DNA of 64,000 nucleotides from Flavobacterium difficile (lineage in GTDB: Bacteria; Bacteroidota; Bacteroidia; Flavobacteriales; Flavobacteriaceae), in NCBI RefSeq assembly GCF_011392115.1, contig NZ_JAAJBT010000003.1, forward strand, positions 1 to 64,000, read 5' to 3'. Positions 53,501 through 62,360 of the stretch are shown one piece after another (the stretch's first letter is position 1; every line of letters begins with the position of its first letter). The position numbers were made by a program, and so were the translations under genes. The notes below the pieces were generated by a model that did no database searches, had not been told where the DNA came from, and saw nothing but the letters and a program-made list of their open reading frames with translations.

Positions 53501-53932
53501 GTTTGGTATACAAATACATTTAACAATTCTTCCCCAGTTTGGAATCAAGCCTATAACGGAATGCGTAATGTAAAAGTTACAGATTTAGATTTGAAAAATG
53601 ATAATAAGGTTTTTGCGGCAACTTACGGTAGAGGAATTTTTTCAGGAACGTTTACCAACACTGTTTTAAATGCTCCAACTTTTGAAAATAACAAAAACGT
53701 GACTTTCTATCCAAATCCCGTTAAAGATGTAATGCAAATTTCTATTAAAGATTTTTCAGGAGAAGTAGTTGTTACCATTACCGATACCAACGGAAAAACG
53801 ATTTATAATACGAAAATAGAAAATAATACTACTTCAAATTCAATTACTCTAGACGGGTTGTCTTCTGGAATTTATATACTAAATCTTAAAGGCGAAAGTT
53901 TAAATTATTCTTCTAAATTCATAAAGAATTAA
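50594..53932 (+). CDS. Large secreted protein with PA domain, sialidase-like beta-propeller and T9SS sorting domain
   Basis: 1112 residues. The N-terminus MKKLTLLTLSMLSLVFTSC gives a lipobox-like FTSC with Cys at 19. A charged linker (20-110) follows. A VPS10/BNR-type propeller begins near 150 (VWKNTNISNSGSVWTRV) with repeats around SGGVYFSG, SKSTNGG and NNGG-type motifs. A protease-associated (PA) domain is inserted at about 290-420 (LIRRGVCNFIQKIQNAQNAGAIAVIMINN). The last ~85 residues fit a Por/T9SS sorting domain (TFYPNPVKDVMQISIK ... GIYILNLKG). A T9SS protein with a lipobox is unusual; either SPI or SPII cleavage is possible. Confidence 0.88.
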   Translation: MKKLTLLTLSMLSLVFTSCKDEVSTAKSNKVKIVNTTPVDSPKEVNYQKNQVTEKVTTKKMAVATKSVAVAQNENSKFDLIRQKHEVFLKNSPFKKTIHLSKSERKALGITPNKYYESEWELTMDPTIGRPTPEKLAIIKNRLQKETADILASGRVPGDASDNNWIERGPTNVGGRVRAVMFDPNDATSETVFAGGVSGGLWKNTNISNSGSVWTRVNIPDNLAVSCITYDPNNTTTFYVGTGESYVGGDVNGDGVWKSVDSGATWSRVFGGISGASVFQSSSNITVNSPVGIAGNYVSVETTAFGPSISSPITSNVVLVNDGASSPTSLGCSPLTNGAAVSGKIALIRRGVCNFIQKIQNAQNAGAIAVIMINNVPGVPLPMGGTDSAGAISIPSVMISKTDGDLIEAALLSNQVNVTLTPSNGGVTGLIVPGKQHINDIKIRNNAGVSEIFVAAGDAFYAAANSTTFLGGPEYGLYKSVNGGSSWTEVNLPLTPNNRKHCPNDIAIAADNEVWVSTTNSVLYGDGGGMVFASLDGVNFSEKHTISGGDRTQIAVSRTTPNKAYILAELSSGGVILTRTLDDFTTTTNLALPDDADPGITPADFTRGQAFYDLMLEVDPNNDQVVYTGGIDLFKSTNGGISWNQFSHWYGGFGFQEVHADQHALAFANGSSTKMVFGNDGGVYFSGNSGTTTTSRNTGLNITQFYTVAVAPTTNGMTGENFLAGAQDNGSQMFLNASAGTSGSTEVQGGDGAHVFFDQNTVGTDRYRITNYVYNQSINLFNYATNTTRTINSESTNFGAFICPMALDSSLDILYADYSDTAAATPVYRIRRYSNLKSGTVAKVNLTNALLTASPTALTVSKYTTASTTLLVGTRNGRLLRITNANGTAAWTDITGAEFVGSISDVEYGASENEIFVTMHNYNVVSIWYSSNAGVSWVNKEGNLPDMPVKCILKNPLLANEVIVGTELGVWYTNTFNNSSPVWNQAYNGMRNVKVTDLDLKNDNKVFAATYGRGIFSGTFTNTVLNAPTFENNKNVTFYPNPVKDVMQISIKDFSGEVVVTITDTNGKTIYNTKIENNTTSNSITLDGLSSGIYILNLKGESLNYSSKFIKN

Positions 53933-53950
53933 TTTTTTATTTCATCATCA

Positions 53951-53988
53951 AAAAAGAAGCGACTATTGCATTTTATAGTCGCTTTTTT
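53951..53988 (+). terminator. Rho-independent terminator
   Basis: aagcgacta / tagtcgctt arms around tgcatttta with a T run follow the giant surface-protein gene. Confidence 0.8.
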
Positions 53989-54094
53989 GCATTTTATCTA
54001 TTTTAATTTCAAAAAGTTAACAGATTAATAATTTATTAATATATTGTTCATCAAACTATTATGCGCGCATAGTATAAATTAATTGAATTTACAT

Positions 54095-57000
54095 ATGAAA
54101 AAAATTATTTTGTTTTTTATATCATTACTTTCTTTTTTAGGATTCTCTCAAGAAGCTAGTAATTCTAAAAGAAGATTTGAATTATTAAAAGAACATACTG
54201 AAACAAAAATTCTTTATGACCAAGTTGCCAATGTATCTCATGCTACTGATATTAAAAAAGAAGAAATCAATCCGCTTTATTTCATGCAAGTGTATCATGA
54301 AATGGAAAGAGCTGACTATTTAAATAGGTTGCCAAAATTAGAAAAATTAGAAGCAGAAGCTAAAAACGGATTTGCCAAAGAGTATGTGCCTATATCAGTT
54401 TTAGTTTCTGAATTCGAAACCATTATAAAAAGTACAGTTGAAAACAATAAAATGGTGTTCAATGACAATAATCAATATGAAATAACAGATACGTCTATTT
54501 CTTACTTCAATAAACATTCTATTGGAATAATTGCACCGCTTTTAAAAGCTATTAAAGGAAAACGAGTAGTGTTTAAACTGAGCGAAAGTCTAATTTTTAA
54601 TACAACAAATAAAAATATTTCTAAAATTGAAGCCGATTTTAATGACGGATTAGGGTATAGAATTCTTGGAAAAAATTCAGAAGTTATTGTCAACTATTCT
54701 ACAATTGGAAAAAAAATAATAGCTTTCAAAATGACATTAAACACTGGTGAAGTTTTCACTCATAGCAATGCATTTGAAGTTGAAGAAAAAGCCATACCGC
54801 TAGACGTTTCAGCAAAAATTTCTCAAATGACTCCATTTTACGTATCGCCACTGACTTCAATAACTTCCTCAATTCCTTATCAAGGTGTTGGAGAAACTGC
54901 TGCACATCAAGGTCGTGGAGAATTTCAGATTTTCTATGATAATGAAGCGGGATTATTAGATAAAGTAATCATTGTTTGTGATGGTTTTGATCCAGGTGAT
55001 GGAAGAAAAGTACCAGATATTTACAATCTTTTAAATTATGGCGCTCCAGTTCAAAATTTAGGTAACAATGTAAGAAATTTAGGTTATGACGTTGTGGTTT
55101 TAAATTTTCCTCAATATACTCGTCCAGACGGTACTACTGTAGTAGATGGCGGCGTCGACTATATTCAACGTAATGCAAAAGTGATGATGGAATTAATCAA
55201 TTACATCAATGCAAATAAAGTCGGAAATCAAGAATTAGTAGTAATCGGTCCAAGTATGGGTGGTTTAATTACTCGCCATGCTTTACGATATATGGAAATG
55301 AACGGAATGGACCATAAAACTCGACTTTGGCTGTCTTTCGATTCTCCACATTTAGGGGCAAATGTACCAATCGGGATGCAACACATGTTCAATTATTTAG
55401 CATATGATTCTGACATTGCAGATTTAACTGTTAGAGCAATTGTAGATTCTATGTTGAAAAGTCCAGCAGCCCGACAAATGCTTATCGATCATTTCGAAGG
55501 TCATTTGCTTGGTGGAAGCTTAACTGATTTCGACCAAACTACTGCAATGTTACTTCCTACAGGACATCCGACTCACAGAAATGTTTTTCAAACGGAATTA
55601 AATGCAATGGGTTTTCCACAAAATTTAAGGAAAATTTCTATTGCGAATGGCGCAGGAAACGGTACTACAACAGGAACATCTGGAATGACAGTTATTAATG
55701 GGTTAGATATGCCAAATAGTGACGGATTTACTAGAGCGTTATTAGATTTAAATTTTACTCCTGCTGCCAATGGAAATATAAGAGTGAGTAGAGTAAGAAA
55801 ACAAGCTTGGACGTTTTTCTGGTTAACTATTGGAACAGGTCAAACCAATGCGCGGTCATTTTCCTATACTGGAGGTTTAGATGCTGCTCCTGGTGGGCAA
55901 TTTGATATTGACGCTTTGGCAGCAAGTGCAGGTTCAAACGCTACTTTAACACGTTTTTTGAATGCCATGGCTATAAAAAAATTCGATTTTATTCCTACGC
56001 AAAGTGCATTAGCAATTTCTAGTACTAACAATTGGTTTGCTAATGTTACTGGAACAAGTGTTTCAGCATTTGATGCGTATACCGTACCTACAACTAATGA
56101 AGGCCATGTTACGTTAACACCATCTAATGTAGTTTTTGCTATGAATGAAATTGTAAATAACATTCAGCTAAAATGTCCAAATACAACAACTTGGAACGGA
56201 ACAACGTGGAGTAACGGATTGCCAAATGAAGATACTCAGGTTACCTTTACGGGAAATTACACTTCTTCATCAGATTTAGATGCTTGTTCAGTTTCCGTAA
56301 CTGGTACCGCTGTAGTAAATTTTGTTTCAGGTCATAATTTAAAAGTTCGTGGCGCAACAAATGTAGCTGCAACGGCTCAATTAAAATTTGCTTCTAATGC
56401 TAATTTATTTCAAATTGAAGAAATCGCAAATACTGGAAATGTAGAAGTAAAAAGAACAACTAATTTAAAGAGATTAGATTATGCAGCTTGGTCTTCACCT
56501 GTAGCCAATCAAAAATTATTAGCTTTTTCACCAATGACATTAGCGAACAGATTTTATACTTATATTTCTTCTGGAGCTACACCAACTACTGCTTATACAG
56601 CTGTGGCTAATCCGGCTACAACGAATTTCAACGCGGCAACTGGATATTTAATTCGTGCCGAAAATACCATGCCAGCTACTTTAACAAGTTGGACAGGAAC
56701 TTATACAGGAACTCCAAATAACGGAAGAATTAATCCGAATTTAATTCATTCAGGAATAGGTTTAGGATTCAATTTAATCGGAAATCCGTATCCGTCACCA
56801 ATTACGATTTCGTCGTTTTTAACCGGTAATTCTTCAAGAATTGATGGAACAATTTACTTTTGGACAAATACAAATTCGGCAGTTTCAGGAACGTATACGG
56901 CAAATAATTTCGCTACAAGAAATTTAACTGGGGGAACAGCTGCTATAAATGGTACTTTAATTCCTGATAATTTTATTCAATCTGGTCAAGGTTTTTATGT

Positions 57001-57775
57001 CAATGCGTTAGCAACTAGTCCGATGTATTTTACGAATTCGATGAGAAATAAAATTAGTAATAATCAGTTTATAAACAGAAATTCAAATGTTGAGGCTACT
57101 GATGCTATTGAGCCTGAAAACAGAATTTGGTTGAATTTATCAGAAGGTGAAAACAAACACAATCAAATATTAGTAGGTTTTGTACCTAATGCTACAAATG
57201 CTTTAGATTTTGGTTACGATGCAAAACTATTCAATAATGGAAGTGCTTCTTTATATTCAATTGCTGAAAATGAGCCTTTAGTCATTCAAGCAAAAGCATT
57301 GCCATTTGATGAAAATGAAAAGGTAAAATTAGGATTTAAAACACAACAAGCTGGTTTGTTTGCTATTAGTGTCGATCACTTAGATGGGATTTTTCAAACA
57401 CAAGAAATTTTCTTACATGATAAATTAACAAATGCTATTTTGGATTTAAAATTAAACCCGTACAGTTTTATTTCAGAAACAGGTACTTTTGATAGCCGAT
57501 TTGAATTGCTATTCAAAAAGAAAACAAATACAGTACCGACAATTGAAAATGAGATTTTAGTGTATAGCAATCAAGATATTTTAACTGTTTTAAGTAGTAA
57601 AGAAAAAATAAGCTCTGTTGAGGTTTTTGATACTTTAGGTAGAAAAATTGCAGAAGAAGTTCATGTGAATGAAATACAATATTCGTTTTCAAAACTTAAA
57701 AAATCAAATACAGTATTACTAGTAAATATTGTAGATGAAAAAGGAAATAAGGTAAGCAAAAAAATAATTTTCTAA
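54095..57775 (+). CDS. Large secreted protein with alpha/beta-hydrolase-like domain and T9SS-type C-terminal module
   Basis: 1226 residues from the ATG at 54095 (signal peptide MKKIILFFISLLSFLGFSQ); an ATG four codons upstream is less likely. A helical N-terminal region (20-260) precedes a lipase/PGAP1-like alpha/beta hydrolase: GFDPGDGRKVPDIYNLLNYG (about 305-324) and VVIGPSMGGLITRHALRYM (nucleophile elbow G-x-S-x-G with S). The C-terminal ~530 residues form a repeated-strand module (WNGTTWSNGLPNED ... GFNLIGNPYPSPI) closing with a short T9SS-like domain (LVNIVDEKGNKVSKKIIF). The same module occurs in the partial gene at 62361-64000. Confidence 0.85.
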   Translation: MKKIILFFISLLSFLGFSQEASNSKRRFELLKEHTETKILYDQVANVSHATDIKKEEINPLYFMQVYHEMERADYLNRLPKLEKLEAEAKNGFAKEYVPISVLVSEFETIIKSTVENNKMVFNDNNQYEITDTSISYFNKHSIGIIAPLLKAIKGKRVVFKLSESLIFNTTNKNISKIEADFNDGLGYRILGKNSEVIVNYSTIGKKIIAFKMTLNTGEVFTHSNAFEVEEKAIPLDVSAKISQMTPFYVSPLTSITSSIPYQGVGETAAHQGRGEFQIFYDNEAGLLDKVIIVCDGFDPGDGRKVPDIYNLLNYGAPVQNLGNNVRNLGYDVVVLNFPQYTRPDGTTVVDGGVDYIQRNAKVMMELINYINANKVGNQELVVIGPSMGGLITRHALRYMEMNGMDHKTRLWLSFDSPHLGANVPIGMQHMFNYLAYDSDIADLTVRAIVDSMLKSPAARQMLIDHFEGHLLGGSLTDFDQTTAMLLPTGHPTHRNVFQTELNAMGFPQNLRKISIANGAGNGTTTGTSGMTVINGLDMPNSDGFTRALLDLNFTPAANGNIRVSRVRKQAWTFFWLTIGTGQTNARSFSYTGGLDAAPGGQFDIDALAASAGSNATLTRFLNAMAIKKFDFIPTQSALAISSTNNWFANVTGTSVSAFDAYTVPTTNEGHVTLTPSNVVFAMNEIVNNIQLKCPNTTTWNGTTWSNGLPNEDTQVTFTGNYTSSSDLDACSVSVTGTAVVNFVSGHNLKVRGATNVAATAQLKFASNANLFQIEEIANTGNVEVKRTTNLKRLDYAAWSSPVANQKLLAFSPMTLANRFYTYISSGATPTTAYTAVANPATTNFNAATGYLIRAENTMPATLTSWTGTYTGTPNNGRINPNLIHSGIGLGFNLIGNPYPSPITISSFLTGNSSRIDGTIYFWTNTNSAVSGTYTANNFATRNLTGGTAAINGTLIPDNFIQSGQGFYVNALATSPMYFTNSMRNKISNNQFINRNSNVEATDAIEPENRIWLNLSEGENKHNQILVGFVPNATNALDFGYDAKLFNNGSASLYSIAENEPLVIQAKALPFDENEKVKLGFKTQQAGLFAISVDHLDGIFQTQEIFLHDKLTNAILDLKLNPYSFISETGTFDSRFELLFKKKTNTVPTIENEILVYSNQDILTVLSSKEKISSVEVFDTLGRKIAEEVHVNEIQYSFSKLKKSNTVLLVNIVDEKGNKVSKKIIF

Positions 57776-57791
57776 TCACATCACAAGAAAC

Positions 57792-57828
57792 AAAAAACGG
57801 ATAGCTTTCACACTATCCGTTTTTTTTA
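57792..57828. terminator. Bidirectional terminator
   Basis: aaaaaacggatag / ctatccgttttttt hairpin lies between the convergent surface-protein and rsmG genes, with T runs on both strands. Confidence 0.85.
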
Positions 57829-58476
57829 TCCTTTATATTTCAATGGCAAATAGACTACTTTTTTAGTTTCGAAAAAGTCTTCTTCAAAAAATTCTGATAA
57901 ATCATATAATTGAACTGTTTTGTATGCTGACAATTCTTCTGTTAAATCGCCACCTTTCAAATATAAGATTCCGTTTTTCAATTCATGTGTCGAATTTTTC
58001 TTCGTTTTATCTTTAATCCACTTTACAAAATCAGGCATATTGGTTACAGCTCTACTCACAATAAAATCGAATTCTTCTTTTACCAATTCGGCTCTTTTTT
58101 GTTCTGCTTTTACATTTTTTAATCCTAAACCTTGCGCTACTTCATTCACTACTTTTATTTTTTTAGCAATAATGTCAATCAAATAAAATTGTGTTTCAGG
58201 AAACAAGATAGCTAATGGTATTCCAGGAAAACCTCCACCAGTTCCAACATCTAAAATTTTAGTACCAGGGTTAAATTGAATAACTTTTGCAATTCCTAAA
58301 GAATGCAACACGTGTCTAGAATAAAGCTCATCAATATCTTTTCTAGAAATTACATTAATTTTCGAATTCCAGTCATTATATAAATCATATAATTTTGTGA
58401 ATTGTTCAATCTGTAATGGCGTTAAATCAGGGAAATATTTTAAAATCAGTTCCAAATTCTTGTTTATTTTTTGCAA
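57826..58476 (-). CDS. rsmG: 16S rRNA (guanine527-N7)-methyltransferase RsmG
   Basis: 216 residues. The SAM site is KILDVGTGGGFPGIPLAI (about 70-87), with RAELVKEEFDFIVSRAV (about 124-140) as the second conserved stretch. RsmG methylates G527 of 16S rRNA. The start is TTG (58474-58476); there is no in-frame ATG before NVISRKDIDELYSRHVLHSLG and the family start falls here. The same bases also resemble a TATTTTTG -7 box, so the true start or promoter may differ slightly. Confidence 0.93.
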   Translation of the reverse strand: MQKINKNLELILKYFPDLTPLQIEQFTKLYDLYNDWNSKINVISRKDIDELYSRHVLHSLGIAKVIQFNPGTKILDVGTGGGFPGIPLAILFPETQFYLIDIIAKKIKVVNEVAQGLGLKNVKAEQKRAELVKEEFDFIVSRAVTNMPDFVKWIKDKTKKNSTHELKNGILYLKGGDLTEELSAYKTVQLYDLSEFFEEDFFETKKVVYLPLKYKG

Positions 58477-58533
58477 AAATACAATTTTTATATGATATGA
58501 TATTTATCATAATTATTTTTAGAGAAATATTAG

Positions 58534-58541
58534 TACATTTG
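58534..58541 (+). promoter_or_regulatory. -7 promoter element of the desaturase gene
   Basis: TACATTTG (TA-CA-TTTG) lies 22 bp before the desaturase ATG. No perfect -33 element is seen. Confidence 0.35.
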
Positions 58542-58563
58542 TGAATTAAATAATAAAAATTAT

Positions 58564-59661
58564 ATGGAAATAAAGGCCCCAACTTTTTCAAGAACAGACA
58601 AAAATCAATTCTTTAGAACCTTAAATAAAAGAGTAAACGATTATTTTAAAGAGCATAAAATAGAGAAAACAGGTAACTGGAAATTACACTTAAAAGCAGT
58701 GATTATGTTTACTTTGTTTTTTGTTCCGTTTTTTATTATATTTTTTATAAAATTACCTATTCTAGTTTATCTTTTAGCATCAGTGGTTATTGGTATTGGT
58801 ATGGCTGGAGTGGGTATGAATGTTATGCATGATGGAAATCACGGATCTTATTCTTCTAAAACATGGTTAAATAAAATTATGGGTGGAAGTATTTATATTT
58901 TAGCTGGTAACGTATACAATTGGCAAGTACAACATAATGTTTTACATCATACTTATACTAACATTCCTGGGCATGACGAAGACTTAGACGCAGGTCGTGT
59001 AATTCGTTTTACAAAAGAAGCAAAATGGTATAAATTTCATGCTTTTCAACATTATTATTCTATTTTTCTATATGGTTTATTAACTATAAACTGGTGTTTA
59101 ACTACCGATTTTAAACAAATGGGTGGTTACTTAAAAAGAAAATTGTCTTACGGGAGCGAACCAAATCCAACTACTTTATGGACAGGTTTAGTTATCTCAA
59201 AAATTGTTTATTTTGGTTTCTGGATTGTTTTACCTTTATTATTTGGAGTAGCAAGTTGGTGGGTAATTTTACTTGGATTTTTTGCTATGCATTATACGGC
59301 GGGAATGATTTTAAGTATTGTATTTCAATTGGCTCACATTACAGATGATACTATAAATCCGCATCCAAATGAAGAAGGAGAAATTGAAAATACTTGGGCC
59401 ATTCACCAATTATTAACTACTGTAAATTTCGCACCAAAAAATTGGATCGTTAATTGGTACACTGGTGGATTAAATCATCAAATTGAACATCATATTTTTC
59501 CAAATATTAGTCACATTCATTACGGTAAAATTGCAGAATTTGTAAAACAAACTGCTGCTGAATGTGATTTACCATATTTTGAATACCAAACGATGAGAAG
59601 TGCCGTAATCGCACATTTCAAACATTTGAAAGAACTAGGTCAGAAACCACAATTAGCATAA
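58564..59661 (+). CDS. Membrane fatty-acid desaturase (acyl-lipid/linoleoyl-CoA type)
   Basis: 365 residues. Three histidine boxes: HDGNH (89-93), HNVLHH (124-129) and QIEHH (about 306-310); the third has Q in place of H, as in front-end and acyl-CoA desaturases. About four transmembrane helices (VIMFTLFFVPFFIIFF, VYLLASVVIGIGMAGV and later pairs). It introduces a double bond in fatty acyl chains for membrane fluidity. It is divergent from rsmG and is closed by a hairpin. Confidence 0.9.
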   Translation: MEIKAPTFSRTDKNQFFRTLNKRVNDYFKEHKIEKTGNWKLHLKAVIMFTLFFVPFFIIFFIKLPILVYLLASVVIGIGMAGVGMNVMHDGNHGSYSSKTWLNKIMGGSIYILAGNVYNWQVQHNVLHHTYTNIPGHDEDLDAGRVIRFTKEAKWYKFHAFQHYYSIFLYGLLTINWCLTTDFKQMGGYLKRKLSYGSEPNPTTLWTGLVISKIVYFGFWIVLPLLFGVASWWVILLGFFAMHYTAGMILSIVFQLAHITDDTINPHPNEEGEIENTWAIHQLLTTVNFAPKNWIVNWYTGGLNHQIEHHIFPNISHIHYGKIAEFVKQTAAECDLPYFEYQTMRSAVIAHFKHLKELGQKPQLA

Positions 59662-59667
59662 TTTGTT

Positions 59668-59694
59668 GAAACGCGATTTATCGCGTTTCTTTAT
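59668..59694 (+). terminator. Rho-independent terminator
   Basis: gaaacgcga ttta tcgcgtttc has perfect 9-bp arms and is followed by tttattt. Confidence 0.75.
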
Positions 59695-59721
59695 TTATAT
59701 AATTTTTTTTAACTACATAGC

Positions 59722-60909
59722 ATGAACAACATTTTATCTGAAAGAATTAACAATCTTGCAGTTTCACAAACTTTAGCCATGGCAGCATTAGCTAGAGAGT
59801 TAAAACAACAAGGAAAAGACATTATTAGTTTAAGTTTAGGCGAACCTGATTTCAATACGCCAGATTTTATCAAAGAAGCGGCCAAACAAGCTATCGATGA
59901 TAATTATTCTACTTATCCACCAGTAGATGGGTATTTAGATTTAAAAGAAGCGATTTGTACCAAATTTAAACGAGATAATAATTTAAATTTCACCCCAAAT
60001 CAGATAGTTGTTTCAACAGGAGCAAAGCAGTCGTTATACAATATTGCTCAAGTCATGCTAAACGAGGGTGATGAAGTAATTCTTCCAGCACCTTTTTGGG
60101 TGTCTTATTTCGAAATCATCAAACTTTCAGGCGGAATTCCAGTTGAAGTTCCAACTTCTGTAGAGACTAATTTCAAAATTACTGCAGCACAATTAGAAGC
60201 AGCTATCACACCTAAAACAAAAATGATGTGGTTTAGCTCACCATGTAATCCTTCAGGTTCTGTTTATAGTAAAGAAGAATTAACAGCATTAGTTGCCGTT
60301 CTTAAAAAACATCCAAACATTTACGTAGTTTCAGACGAAATTTACGAACACATTAATTATACTGGAAGTTACTGCTCAATCGGTTCTATAGAAGGAATGG
60401 AGAATAACACCATTACAGTAAATGGAGTGGCAAAAGCTTTCGCTATGACAGGTTGGAGAATCGGTTATATCGGCGCTCCAGAATTTATTGCAAAAGCTTG
60501 TACAAAAATGCAGGGTCAAGTCACTAGTGGGGCGAATTCTATCGCGCAACGTGCTACAAAAGCGGCTGTGGAAGCTGATCCTTCTCAAATTAAATATATG
60601 GTGGATGCGTTTCACAAACGTCGCGATTTAGTATTCGGATTGATGCAAGAAATTCCAGGTTTCAAATTAAATAATCCTGATGGCGCTTTTTATGTTTTTC
60701 CAGATGTTTCAGATTATTTCGGAAAAACGTTGAGAGGAACTGAAATTAAAGATGCTACAGATTTTGCTATGTATTTATTGGCTGAAGCGAATGTGGCAAC
60801 AGTAACGGGTGATGCCTTCGGAAGTCCAAATTGTTTACGACTTTCATATGCTACTAGCGAAGAGCAGCTAATTGAAGCCATCAAAAGAATCAAAGACGCT
60901 GTGTCTTAA
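59722..60909 (+). CDS. Pyridoxal phosphate-dependent aminotransferase (aspartate aminotransferase-type)
   Basis: 395 residues, class I/II fold. PLP-site patterns: IVVSTGAKQSLYNIAQ, LPAPFWVSYFEI, SSPCNPSGSVY (Asn), VSDEIYEHINY (Asp) and NGVAKAFAMTGWRIGY with the Schiff-base Lys (SxxKxxxMTGWR variant: here VAKAFAMTGWR). C-terminal CLRLSYATSEEQL carries the substrate-binding Arg. It most likely makes aspartate or another amino acid from a keto acid; the partner is not certain. Confidence 0.92.
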   Translation: MNNILSERINNLAVSQTLAMAALARELKQQGKDIISLSLGEPDFNTPDFIKEAAKQAIDDNYSTYPPVDGYLDLKEAICTKFKRDNNLNFTPNQIVVSTGAKQSLYNIAQVMLNEGDEVILPAPFWVSYFEIIKLSGGIPVEVPTSVETNFKITAAQLEAAITPKTKMMWFSSPCNPSGSVYSKEELTALVAVLKKHPNIYVVSDEIYEHINYTGSYCSIGSIEGMENNTITVNGVAKAFAMTGWRIGYIGAPEFIAKACTKMQGQVTSGANSIAQRATKAAVEADPSQIKYMVDAFHKRRDLVFGLMQEIPGFKLNNPDGAFYVFPDVSDYFGKTLRGTEIKDATDFAMYLLAEANVATVTGDAFGSPNCLRLSYATSEEQLIEAIKRIKDAVS

Positions 60910-60916
60910 TATATTT

Positions 60917-60942
60917 GCCCCTTGGAAACTTGGGGCTTTTTT
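60917..60942 (+). terminator. Rho-independent terminator
   Basis: gcccc / ggggc arms with inner near-complementary tt/aa and a T run, directly after the aminotransferase gene. Confidence 0.7.
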
Positions 60943-60956
60943 AATTTAAATATTTT

Positions 60957-61035
60957 GGGCGTTCCCTTTCAGGTCGGGCTTTCCGTTACAATCTTTTATG
61001 AAAAATAAAAGGATTTTCACTGCACTCCCTAACGC
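60957..61035. repeat. REP-like palindromic element (gggcgtt ... taacgc)
   Basis: The ~79-bp segment begins gggcgttccctttcaggtcg and ends ctccctaacgc; the outer gcgtt (60959-60963) and aacgc (61031-61035) are complementary. An inner stem pairs aatcttttat (60990-60999) with ataaaaggatt (61005-61015) with one bulge. Near-identical strings recur between genes in other Flavobacterium genomes (recollection, not checked). Confidence 0.6.
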
Positions 61036-61140
61036 ATATCCAATTCAATATTCAACATTCGTACTTCAATATTCCAAGTTTTAAACATGTTGAATATTCA
61101 ATTTAGAAAAACAAATTTTGAAGTAATAACACAACAAAAG

Positions 61141-62307
61141 ATGAATAAAAAAATACTACTATTAGGTTCAGGAGAACTAGGAAAAGAATTTGTAATCGCT
61201 GCACAGCGAATCGGACAAACGGTTATTGCGGTTGATAGTTATGAAAACGCACCAGCTATGCAAGTGGCGCATGGTTTTGAAGTGATCAATATGTTAGACG
61301 GTGCCGAATTAGATCGAATCGTAGCCAAACACCAACCGGATTTCATCGTTCCTGAAATTGAAGCCATCAGAACGGAACGTTTTTATGAGTATGAAAAACA
61401 AGGAATAACAGTGGTGCCTTCTGCAAAAGCAGCTAATTTTACTATGAATCGTAAAGCCATTCGCGATTTAGCGGCGAAAGAATTAGGTTTGAAAACTGCT
61501 GAATATCGTTACGCCACTTCTTTCGAAGAATTACAAAAATCGGTTGAAGCAGTCGGGATGCCTTGCGTGGTAAAGCCTCTAATGAGTTCTTCTGGAAAAG
61601 GGCAATCTACCATAAAATCTCAAGAAGATATTGAAAAAGCTTGGAAGTATGCTGTTGAAGGTTCTCGTGGCGATATTGTAGAAGTAATTGTAGAAGCTTT
61701 CGTTAATTTTCATTCCGAAATTACACTGTTAACTGTCACTCAAAATAATAATTTACCTACATTGTTTTGTGCGCCAATTGGTCACCGACAAGAACGTGGC
61801 GATTATCAAGAAAGTTGGCAACCCGCTCGTGTTTCAGACGCAGCAATTTTGGAAGCACAAAATATGGCCAAAAAAGTAACTGAAGCTTTAGGTGGTGCCG
61901 GACTTTTTGGAGTAGAATTTTTCTTAACAAATGAAGGCGTTTATTTTTCAGAATTGTCTCCAAGACCACACGATACTGGAATGGTAACGTTAGCCAATAC
62001 TCAAAATTTCAACGAATTTGAATTGCATTTACGAGCAATTTTAAGTTTACCTATTTTCGAAATCACACAAGAAAGAGCGGGAGCAAGTGCTGTAATTTTA
62101 GCATCAGAACATTCAGAAAATCCAACTTTCACAGGAATTGAAAATGTAGCTTTTCAACCCAAAACTGATTTTAGATTATTCGGAAAACCCACTTCTAGAC
62201 CTTACAGAAGAATGGGTGTAGTATTAAATTATGATACTTTAGAAACTCCAATAGAAGAAATTGTGGAGAAATCCAAAGCAATAGCGAGTTGGGTAAAAGT
62301 TATATAA
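61141..62307 (+). CDS. purT: Phosphoribosylglycinamide formyltransferase 2 (formate-dependent)
   Basis: 388 residues from the ATG at 61141; the 18-codon upstream extension has no family match. An ATP-grasp enzyme for the formate-dependent GAR formylation step of purine synthesis. Motifs: [21 protein letters not shown] (about 4-24), [33 protein letters not shown] and [31 protein letters not shown]. The 5' spacer holds a REP-like element and a cttcaatattcc-type phrase. It ends in a terminator shared with a convergent gene. Confidence 0.95.
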   Translation: MNKKILLLGSGELGKEFVIAAQRIGQTVIAVDSYENAPAMQVAHGFEVINMLDGAELDRIVAKHQPDFIVPEIEAIRTERFYEYEKQGITVVPSAKAANFTMNRKAIRDLAAKELGLKTAEYRYATSFEELQKSVEAVGMPCVVKPLMSSSGKGQSTIKSQEDIEKAWKYAVEGSRGDIVEVIVEAFVNFHSEITLLTVTQNNNLPTLFCAPIGHRQERGDYQESWQPARVSDAAILEAQNMAKKVTEALGGAGLFGVEFFLTNEGVYFSELSPRPHDTGMVTLANTQNFNEFELHLRAILSLPIFEITQERAGASAVILASEHSENPTFTGIENVAFQPKTDFRLFGKPTSRPYRRMGVVLNYDTLETPIEEIVEKSKAIASWVKVI

Positions 62308-62309
62308 AT

Positions 62310-62344
62310 AAAAAAGGTGCTAAAAATGAATTAGCACCTTTTTT
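62310..62344. terminator. Bidirectional terminator
   Basis: aaaaaaggtgcta / tagcaccttttttt hairpin with poly-T and poly-A flanks, between purT and the convergent surface-protein gene. Confidence 0.8.
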
Positions 62345-62360
62345 ATTATATTTGATTGAT

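Noticed and set aside
60957..61035. Integron attC site
   Set aside because: The ends (gggcgtt ... taacgc) are in the wrong relation to the RYYYAAC/GTTRRRY core sites and there is no gene cassette or integron integrase nearby. It fits a REP-like unit better.
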